NCBI GenBank assembly: GCA_001781025.1
Contig: MFJZ01000036.1
Span: forward strand, 6,480 to 12,257
Source: Candidatus Gottesmanbacteria bacterium RIFCSPLOWO2_01_FULL_49_10
GTDB lineage: Bacteria; Patescibacteriota; Microgenomatia; UBA10105; UBA927
Length of the DNA stretch: 5,778 bases
Reading direction: 5' to 3'
The notes below the pieces were generated by a model. That model worked only from the letters and a program-made list of their open reading frames with translations, was not told the origin of the DNA and made no database searches. A program made the position numbers and the translations under genes. Of the stretch, positions 1 through 4,617 are shown in pieces (the first letter of the stretch is position 1; each line of letters begins with the position of its first letter).

Positions 1-172
1 TGTAATTTGATGAGGACAATAAGCAGAAAGCGACAAATGCCCACATGCTCAAAGAAAAGAGTCGACCATTAAACAGTTGACCGGTGAAGAGGATCGTGGT
101 GAACAGCGCAAAATTTTTTAACCACTGTCTGGGGCGTGCTGTTTTAAAAAGCGAGACAAGAAGCGTAACCAT
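1..172 (-). CDS. UbiA-family decaprenyl-phosphate phosphoribosyltransferase-like protein, N-terminal part (runs off window)
   Basis: The first 57 codons of a membrane prenyltransferase are present; the rest lies beyond the left edge. The segment RPRQWLKNFALF (residues 13-24) followed by a hydrophobic stretch to LFTGQLFN (28-35), then AFVAFCLLSSSNY (45-57), matches the N-terminus of the UbiA subfamily that includes mycobacterial decaprenyl-phosphate phosphoribosyltransferase (Rv3806c). Known members move 5-phosphoribose from PRPP to a polyprenyl phosphate in the membrane, the first step to polyprenyl-P-arabinose or -ribose donors. The first Asp-rich motif (NDxxD), expected just after SSSNY, falls outside the window, so catalytic residues cannot be checked. 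The ATG at 172 is chosen because GGCGGA lies 8 nt upstream and because family members start close before the RPxQWLKN motif. It lies inside the 3' end of the upstream WecA-like gene (55-nt overlap, different frame), suggesting translational coupling. Family assignment is fairly secure; exact substrate is inferred. Confidence 0.82.
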   Translation of the reverse strand, partial: MVTLLVSLFKTARPRQWLKNFALFTTILFTGQLFNGRLFSLSMWAFVAFCLLSSSNY

Positions 173-1200
173 GTCAGTAGTCCGCCGACGATAACTGCAA
201 CCAGAAGTAAGGCAAAGAGCTTCTGCTTACTCGTGACCGTGAGCGAAACCAGCCCCAGTATAGCTGACACTCCCCAGTAAAACAAGGCAACGCGTCGTCT
301 GCCCCACCCCAAGTCGAGGAGCCGGTGATGCAGATGCCCGCGATCTGCCCGCAGGGGAGATTTTTTTGTCGTCACGCGTCGCAGCAGTGTATAGGCAGCG
401 TCAATAGTCGGAATACCAAGAACCAGGAGTGCCGTCCCTAATTTTCCATATGAGAGAATTCCGAGGAGCGCAAGGAGAAACCCGGCGAGCGTTTTACCTC
501 CGTATCCGGGCATAATTTTTTGAGGGTAGAAATTCCACGGGAGAAAACCCAAGAACGCGCCACAGACGATAAACGAGAGAATCGTGACCGGCATCTGAGT
601 AGGATCCTGAACGCTAAAACGAAGTGACAAGATTCCTAGGACAAACGCGCAAATGGCTACGAATCCCGGCATCTGGCCATCGACCCCTGCTGACCAACCG
701 ACGATATTCATGGTCCACATAATCCAAAGGAATGCAAACACGTCTGCCCATGGGAGGATTGAGTGCGTGCCAAAGAGTGTAAATCGTAACCTCCAAATAT
801 CAAGAGGTATGACGCCGCCCGTCAGGGGATTGGTAATAAAAGGAATTCCAGCGCCTGCCCCGACCAGGAGGATTGCAGCAATGCCGTTCGTGCACAGCCG
901 AATATAGGGGCTGACGTCTTTTTGATCATCGAGAAGTCCCATGACGACGAGTATGCCCGCTCCGGCGAGGATGCCGATCGTCAATTTGGACAAGGGTAAA
1001 AAAAACAGCATCGGGAATATGAGTCCTACATAGAGCGCAAGTCCTCCCGCGCGGGGTATGACCCCGGTATGTGTGCGAGCAGGGTGGTGACGGCGTGTTG
1101 GGTCATCGACGAGGCCCATGCGATTGGCAAATTGTATAATGAGTGGCGTGACGGCGAAGGCGAGAAGGAACGCGGCAAGCCATGGCATGAAAAGAGTCAT
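118..1200 (-). CDS. Divergent WecA/MraY-superfamily polyprenyl-phosphate sugar-1-phosphate transferase
   Basis: This 360-aa polytopic membrane protein has about ten hydrophobic segments and the hallmarks of the WecA/TagO/MraY superfamily, which moves a sugar-1-phosphate from a UDP-sugar to a polyprenyl phosphate. Visible motifs are VDDPTRRHHPARTHTGVIPRAGG (residues 31-53, the typical N-terminal loop, written here in full as VDDP...HTGVIPRAGG), GLLDD (88-92, carrying the Mg-binding Asp pair), PTIDAAYTLLRR (264-275) and the cytoplasmic DRGHLHHRLLDLG (286-298). Two motifs depart from the usual form. The common NxxNxxDGxDGLA appears as NIVGWSAGVDGQMPG (165-179), with Ala171 at the first Asp. The common FMGDxGSxxLGF appears as MPGYGGKTLAGF (230-241), with Tyr233 at the essential Asp. 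Length is normal and the frame is open throughout, so this looks like a constrained variant rather than a pseudogene. GGGAG lies 10 nt before the ATG. It follows the 130-aa gene by 22 nt and its 3' end overlaps the UbiA-like gene. Family is secure; activity and sugar are not. Confidence 0.88.
   Translation of the reverse strand: MTLFMPWLAAFLLAFAVTPLIIQFANRMGLVDDPTRRHHPARTHTGVIPRAGGLALYVGLIFPMLFFLPLSKLTIGILAGAGILVVMGLLDDQKDVSPYIRLCTNGIAAILLVGAGAGIPFITNPLTGGVIPLDIWRLRFTLFGTHSILPWADVFAFLWIMWTMNIVGWSAGVDGQMPGFVAICAFVLGILSLRFSVQDPTQMPVTILSFIVCGAFLGFLPWNFYPQKIMPGYGGKTLAGFLLALLGILSYGKLGTALLVLGIPTIDAAYTLLRRVTTKKSPLRADRGHLHHRLLDLGWGRRRVALFYWGVSAILGLVSLTVTSKQKLFALLLVAVIVGGLLTWLRFLSRFLKQHAPDSG
181..186 (-). 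promoter_or_regulatory. Ribosome binding site of the UbiA-like gene
   Basis: On the minus strand GGCGGA stands 8 nt before the ATG at 172. It lies within the coding sequence of the WecA-like gene. It supports the ATG at 172 over possible starts further upstream in the same open frame. Confidence 0.5.
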
Positions 1201-1210
1201 ACAAATACCA

Positions 1211-1215
1211 CTCCC
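1211..1215 (-). promoter_or_regulatory. Ribosome binding site of the WecA-like gene
   Basis: On the minus strand GGGAG (continuing GGGAGTGG) lies 10 nt before the ATG at 1200, in the 22-nt gap after the previous gene. A second in-frame ATG (codon 5) lacks a better site. This is one of the few clear Shine-Dalgarno-like sequences in the window. Confidence 0.5.
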
Positions 1216-1222
1216 TGTGTGC

Positions 1223-1615
1223 TCATGTTACAAGAAACAGAATTTTTATAAGCGTTACGAAGGAGAGGATACTTACGAGCGTTGATGTGAGAAAAAGGAT
1301 TTGGGTAAACACGAGATAGTCGATCGTCACATAGAGAGAGATCATGGCGTTTACGACGAGGACGCTTAGGCTTGTGAGCGGTAGAGTGAAAAGCCAATAG
1401 GGGCTTGCGAGTCGGTCAGCCCCCCATGGTTTTCCGTACCAGAATGGGACTTCTGATGGTAATAGTTTCCAGCGCCAGAGGATGCATAGAACTGAAAGCG
1501 CGGTGAGGACGAGTACGAGTTTTGTCGCGGTGGAGACGATCCAATTGGCGGCGATACTGTGCCAATACGATGTTACATGCTGTACGTGGTAGGTGATGAT
1601 CGGTCTAGTCGTCAT
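1223..1615 (-). CDS. Small membrane protein of unknown function with an LPSEVPFWYGKPWG loop
   Basis: The function of this 130-aa protein is not recognised. An N-terminal part of about 25 residues rich in His, Tyr and Thr precedes three likely membrane helices, at about 31-48, 72-95 and 102-128. Between helix 1 and helix 2 lies a distinctive polar loop, LLPSEVPFWYGKPWGADRLA (51-70), and the protein ends almost directly after helix 3. The helix-LP-x-x-(I/V)-P pattern recalls the start of DUF1648-type membrane proteins, but the similarity is short and I do not assign that family. The ATG overlaps the TGA of the GT-C gene as ATGA (1612-1615), so it is very likely co-translated with it; the preceding bases (AAGAGAAAAG) are purine-rich but not a strong ribosome binding site. 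The position between a GT-C enzyme and a lipid-carrier sugar transferase suggests a partner or accessory of one of them. Confidence 0.75.
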   Translation of the reverse strand: MTTRPIITYHVQHVTSYWHSIAANWIVSTATKLVLVLTALSVLCILWRWKLLPSEVPFWYGKPWGADRLASPYWLFTLPLTSLSVLVVNAMISLYVTIDYLVFTQILFLTSTLVSILSFVTLIKILFLVT

Positions 1616-2958
1616 GGTCTTTTCTCTTGAGTAAGCGTGCGGGCAGGAAGGGGAGTGCGATACGCGATCATGTACGTCGCGTCTTCGCCAATTAAAAATG
1701 CACGAACAGGATACACAGGGTACTCACTTTTCATCTGGTTTGTGGTGACGAGACTTTCACCCACATACCAGGGAAACGGAGAATTGTTTGGATTATAGAG
1801 GTATACCTGTGACCGGTCGCCAGAGTAATATTGAGATTCAAACAGTACGAGGGGGGACAGGGCGTAGATAACGTCGTTTTTTGCCTTAAGCGCGGTGACT
1901 TCCTTTATGGTCGTGCGGATATCGGATTTTTTGTGTTTATCAGGATACCAGAGGTTGAAGCAGAGTACAAAAAGCACTGCACCGAAGGCAAGAATTTTTT
2001 GCAGGTTGGTATTTTTGATACGCTCAATTGCAAATACAACGAGAAATATTTCTGCTATGGTAACCGGGATGAGGTAACGATTGACAAATAAAGGTTTTAT
2101 AAAAGACACACCGACCACAAGACCCAAGGGGACGACGACTGCCGTAATAAAGACTGATGCTCTCGTTCGCGTCTTTTTTCCTGTGAGTGCCAAAAGGAAC
2201 AACCCGAGAAGTACAAGAGATAAATTTGCCGTAAATGGCCAAAGATACCACGGCGTCCCTTCGTATCCAAGGAACATATTGCCAAGAACGGATAGGACCA
2301 GATTCCCGTCAACCGGGAAATACCATGATTGCTTGAGCTGAGCTGACGCTTTGATCGTGCGGATGATCCATGGTAAAAGAGCAAGTGCGGTCAATGCCAT
2401 GCTCCGTACCATCGGCTCCCGAATGACACTCCTCAGGCGCATAAATTTCGTGCGATGAGACACGAGCCAGTGAAGGCAGATTGCCACGATTGTGAAAAGC
2501 ATATATGAGTGTGTATAAAATCCTAAGACAGAGGCCACAGTCAACAGCACCCATCGTTTCTGTTCATACGCAAAAAACATAAGCGTTGCAAAAAATATAT
2601 ACCATCCGTACGTACGCACCTCAAACGCGTAGTAGAGGAGCATAGGATTGAGAAAAAAGAAGAGGGGTAAGTACCAGGAGAGCCAGTGGTGCTTGTAGAG
2701 CTTCTCTGCCCATTGGATGACGACTATCGTCGCCAGGGCAAAGCCCACAAGCGAGAGACTTCGGGTTGCGATTTCACTGTTACCGAAGAGCTTCATCCAG
2801 ACATGGAGAAGCGTGTAGTAGATCGGTGGCTCGAAGGTAAGCCTGTTGAAAATAAACGCAAGCGGTCGTTCTGCCACCAGAATAGAGTATGCCTCGTCTC
2901 TCCAGAGGCTTTGGGTGAAGTAGAGAAGGGGAGAGTGTTGGATTAGAAAATTTAACAT
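1612..2958 (-). CDS. GT39-like GT-C membrane glycosyltransferase (polyprenyl-phosphate-sugar dependent)
   Basis: This 448-aa polytopic protein has the organisation of GT-C glycosyltransferases of the PMT_2/GT39 type, which transfer sugars from polyprenyl-phosphate donors on the outer face of the membrane. The first external loop holds SLWRDEAYS (residues 17-25), with the acidic pair D21-E22 at the expected catalytic place, followed by FEPPIYYTLLHVWMKLFG (42-59), the second signature. AFEVRTYGWY (111-120) and FVNRYLIP (291-298) are further family marks. About eight to ten helices follow, to about residue 335, and then a soluble tail of about 110 residues (337-448). The N-terminus is odd: only 17-20 mildly hydrophobic residues precede WRDEA, where relatives have a full first helix. 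The ATG at 2958 is the only ATG in frame after the in-frame stop at 3010-3012, has no ribosome binding site and directly abuts a repeat array. The TGA overlaps the next ATG. Family is secure, start codon less so. Confidence 0.87.
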   Translation of the reverse strand: MLNFLIQHSPLLYFTQSLWRDEAYSILVAERPLAFIFNRLTFEPPIYYTLLHVWMKLFGNSEIATRSLSLVGFALATIVVIQWAEKLYKHHWLSWYLPLFFFLNPMLLYYAFEVRTYGWYIFFATLMFFAYEQKRWVLLTVASVLGFYTHSYMLFTIVAICLHWLVSHRTKFMRLRSVIREPMVRSMALTALALLPWIIRTIKASAQLKQSWYFPVDGNLVLSVLGNMFLGYEGTPWYLWPFTANLSLVLLGLFLLALTGKKTRTRASVFITAVVVPLGLVVGVSFIKPLFVNRYLIPVTIAEIFLVVFAIERIKNTNLQKILAFGAVLFVLCFNLWYPDKHKKSDIRTTIKEVTALKAKNDVIYALSPLVLFESQYYSGDRSQVYLYNPNNSPFPWYVGESLVTTNQMKSEYPVYPVRAFLIGEDATYMIAYRTPLPARTLTQEKRP

Positions 2959-2999
2959 AGATGTACGAGAAGTACGAGATGTACAAAAAGTACAAGAAG
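2959..2999. repeat. Left array of 9-nt tandem repeats (CGTACNTCT-type units)
   Basis: Four 9-nt units run in register from the base next to the GT-C start codon. Read on the minus strand they are CGTACATCT, CGTACTTCT, TGTACATCT and TGTACTTTT, followed by a partial unit (CTTCT). All keep the GTAC core. They are not part of the annotated protein. This array is the left arm of an imperfect inverted repeat with the array at 3020-3060. Confidence 0.8.
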
Positions 3000-3019
3000 T
3001 AAAAACAATTCATTTTTGG

Positions 3020-3060
3020 CCTCTCGTACCTATCGTATGTTTCGTACCCTTCGTACTTCT
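3020..3060. repeat. Right array of 9-nt tandem repeats, inverted relative to the left array
   Basis: Read on the plus strand, four units follow one another: CGTACCTAT, CGTATGTTT, CGTACCCTT and CGTACTTCT. The last is identical to the second unit of the left array on the opposite strand. Aligned by hand, the two 41-nt arms match at 29 of 41 positions. Six further positions would be G-U pairs in a minus-strand transcript. The arms leave a loop of 20 nt (3000-3019). A hairpin of this size would occupy nearly the whole leader of the GT-C gene. No U-rich tract follows the hairpin in the direction of transcription, so it does not look like an ordinary intrinsic terminator. Confidence 0.75.
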
Positions 3061-3064
3061 TTTT

Positions 3065-3072
3065 ATTATACC
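3065..3072 (-). promoter_or_regulatory. Candidate -10 promoter element for the GT-C operon part
   Basis: On the minus strand GGTATAAT contains a perfect TATAAT (3070 to 3065) that spans the TAA stop codon of the GT2 gene. A start of transcription about 7 nt further on would fall near 3058, in the first unit of the right repeat array. The RNA would then begin almost exactly with the hairpin arm. No good -35 is visible at 16-18 nt (GGAATA/TGGAAT at best). The element is inferred from sequence alone. Confidence 0.4.
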
Positions 3073-4547
3073 TTTTCTGTCACGCGATATTCCAGCCGAC
3101 GCCCGAGCATAAGTCGGGTATGGGCATCAAGTCCCGGGAGAGCTGAAAGAAAGAACGAGACTACGGGAAGCGTAAACCACTGAAGGTACAGAAGCGGTAG
3201 TTTCCAGGTAGCAAACTCTTTTGGTCTTGGAGGTTTTGTCCGCCAGTCTATGCCAATGACAACGAAAAGAAATATTGCTGAAAGCGTGAGAATTCCGGAG
3301 GAAATTTGTGACAGATTATGTCCCAAGACGGTTCTCCCGAATGCGGGGTTAATAAGCGGCGGGAGAGTGCTTCCTATGGTCAACACAAACCAGTTCGCCG
3401 GCCAGAATACATGGTGTTCAAGAAGAAGTACGAGCCGGCGGACGCGATCCTGGAGCGGTATGCCACGATTCATGATAACGCCGCGTATGACATATGGGAT
3501 ATCCGAGACTCCCCATGCCCAGCGTTTGGATTGTTCATATTGGTTGACGAGAGTTCGTAGAAATGTATGACTTTCCGCGGCGTCTGCCAGAACGGGTAAG
3601 AAAATTCCCCTTGTCCCGACTTTTTCACCGAAGGCAAAGTATACTTTAAAAAAGAGATGGTAATCTTCCGGAATGACGTCAACGTCCCAATATCCTGCTT
3701 TTATCACGGTAGCCAGGCTCAGCGAATATGTTGAGAAGTTGATAAATCGGCTCGTTTGAGACAGAAGTGAGAGATTCCATATACTGTTCATGGTGTTAAA
3801 CACACGATTGGGAAGTGGTATTCTCCAGATATTGGAGTAGAAAAGAATCGCTCCTTGGTAGAAGTGAACATCTCGATCGGGATCTGTCAGAAATTGATAC
3901 GAAAGTGCAGAAAAGTATTTTGGGTGGAACAGTGCGTCAGCGTCGCAGGAGGTGACGGTCGCGTGATCGGGCTCTACGCCCCAGGTTTTCATAGCACGGA
4001 CGACCTGTTTGGCCGCCCACGCCATATTGGAAGATTTTCCCGCGACTTCCCCATTGTGCAATATATGGCGAGTGACGAGAAATCGACCGAACGTGTGTTG
4101 ATATTTTTGCGCAAGCATCTTCGCAGTCGAGTGTGCAGTTGGATCTTTGGCTTCCGTGGCAAGGACGATGAACAAGCGTTTTTTGGGGTAGTCTTGTTTG
4201 GTGAGGTTGTCAAGTGTGCGTTCCAGTATATGAACGGGTTCCTGATACTCAGGAATAATGACGACATGATAAAGGTTGGCACACTCGGGTATTGAGGATG
4301 CCTGAGTCAGCCAATCGACCTTTGTATGCGCCGTAATCGTGAGAAATGAGCGGATCGCATAGATTGCCAGTCGGAATGATTTGTAAAACCAGTATATATC
4401 AAAGGTAATAATAAGGTACGCCACAAGCGCCGGATGCCAGAACGAGAGCCAGAATGGCATCGTGATAAGAACCCATGACATTCCGGGAACAAGAATTTCA
4501 AGCAGCCGACGGGTTTTGTTTGGGTAGCGGATAAATATTTGGCGCAT
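3066..4547 (-). CDS. Membrane-bound family 2 glycosyltransferase (processive-type motifs)
   Basis: This 493-aa protein has two N-terminal membrane segments (about 20-38 and 40-66), a cytoplasmic GT-A catalytic domain (about 92-350) and several C-terminal helices (about 378-398, 413-434, 450-470). Catalytic motifs are complete: VVIIPEYQEP (95-104), with the nucleotide-binding loop; DAD (202-204), the metal-binding DxD; PEDYHLFFK (293-301), holding the catalytic-base E294-D295; and QSKRW (339-343), the QxxRW motif of cellulose and hyaluronan synthase-like enzymes. The C-terminus RLMLGRRLEYRVTEK (478-492) is also typical. It should use a nucleotide sugar on the inner face and may extrude or extend a polymer; acceptor and sugar are unknown. 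The ATG at 4547 has no ribosome binding site but lies 12 nt after a TAAAAT box, so the leader would be only a few bases. It shares the 70-bp divergent region with the GT4 gene. QxxRW suggests processive action but does not prove it. Confidence 0.9.
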   Translation of the reverse strand: MRQIFIRYPNKTRRLLEILVPGMSWVLITMPFWLSFWHPALVAYLIITFDIYWFYKSFRLAIYAIRSFLTITAHTKVDWLTQASSIPECANLYHVVIIPEYQEPVHILERTLDNLTKQDYPKKRLFIVLATEAKDPTAHSTAKMLAQKYQHTFGRFLVTRHILHNGEVAGKSSNMAWAAKQVVRAMKTWGVEPDHATVTSCDADALFHPKYFSALSYQFLTDPDRDVHFYQGAILFYSNIWRIPLPNRVFNTMNSIWNLSLLSQTSRFINFSTYSLSLATVIKAGYWDVDVIPEDYHLFFKVYFAFGEKVGTRGIFLPVLADAAESHTFLRTLVNQYEQSKRWAWGVSDIPYVIRGVIMNRGIPLQDRVRRLVLLLEHHVFWPANWFVLTIGSTLPPLINPAFGRTVLGHNLSQISSGILTLSAIFLFVVIGIDWRTKPPRPKEFATWKLPLLYLQWFTLPVVSFFLSALPGLDAHTRLMLGRRLEYRVTEKV

Positions 4548-4559
4548 AGAGGCAGCGCT

Positions 4560-4569
4560 ATTTTACCAT
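4560..4569 (-). promoter_or_regulatory. Extended -10 promoter element of the GT2 gene
   Basis: On the minus strand ATGGTAAAAT carries the -10 hexamer TAAAAT (4565 to 4560), 12 nt before the ATG at 4547. Transcription would be expected to start about 5-6 nt before the start codon, leaving no room for a ribosome binding site. It is a 9-of-10 mirror copy of the element at 4601-4610. No convincing -35 box is seen. Confidence 0.5.
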
Positions 4570-4600
4570 GTTTATAGATGTCGATGCGACCGCAGAGCGT

Positions 4601-4610
4601 ATGGTACAAT
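4601..4610 (+). promoter_or_regulatory. Extended -10 promoter element of the GT4 gene
   Basis: ATGGTACAAT carries the -10 hexamer TACAAT (4605-4610), 7 nt before the ATG at 4618. At normal -10 to +1 spacing, transcription would begin at or next to the A of the start codon, giving a leaderless mRNA. No Shine-Dalgarno-like sequence stands before the ATG, which agrees. The -35 region is weak. Confidence 0.55.
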
Positions 4611-4617
4611 CGGCTAG

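Noticed and set aside
118..1200. WecA-like gene as a pseudogene because of lost catalytic aspartates
   Set aside because: The frame is intact at normal length, and flanking motifs, helices and the HLHH loop are well kept; a pseudogene would be expected to show stops or frameshifts.
1223..1615. Alternative genetic code with TGA as an amino acid
   Set aside because: TGA terminates both the GT-C gene (in an ATGA overlap) and the 130-aa gene, and no in-frame TGA interrupts any of the recognised proteins.
2780..3013. A separate 77-codon gene on the minus strand starting in the repeat loop
   Set aside because: After its repeat-encoded hydrophobic start it runs out of frame through the conserved GT-C loop motifs. 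It is considered only as a possible frameshifted leader of the GT-C protein.
2959..3060. Repeat arrays as a CRISPR
   Set aside because: The units are 9 nt, directly adjacent, without spacers, and change direction at the centre.
2959..3070. Repeat hairpin as a Rho-independent terminator of the GT2 gene
   Set aside because: In the direction of transcription the 3' arm is followed directly by the GT-C start codon and no U-run. The T-rich end (3057-3064) is on the strand with no gene leading into it.
3855..4295. A 146-codon open frame on the plus strand inside the GT2 gene
   Set aside because: It is antisense to the GT2 catalytic domain, which has all its motifs. The antisense translation shows no family features and has no clear start signals.
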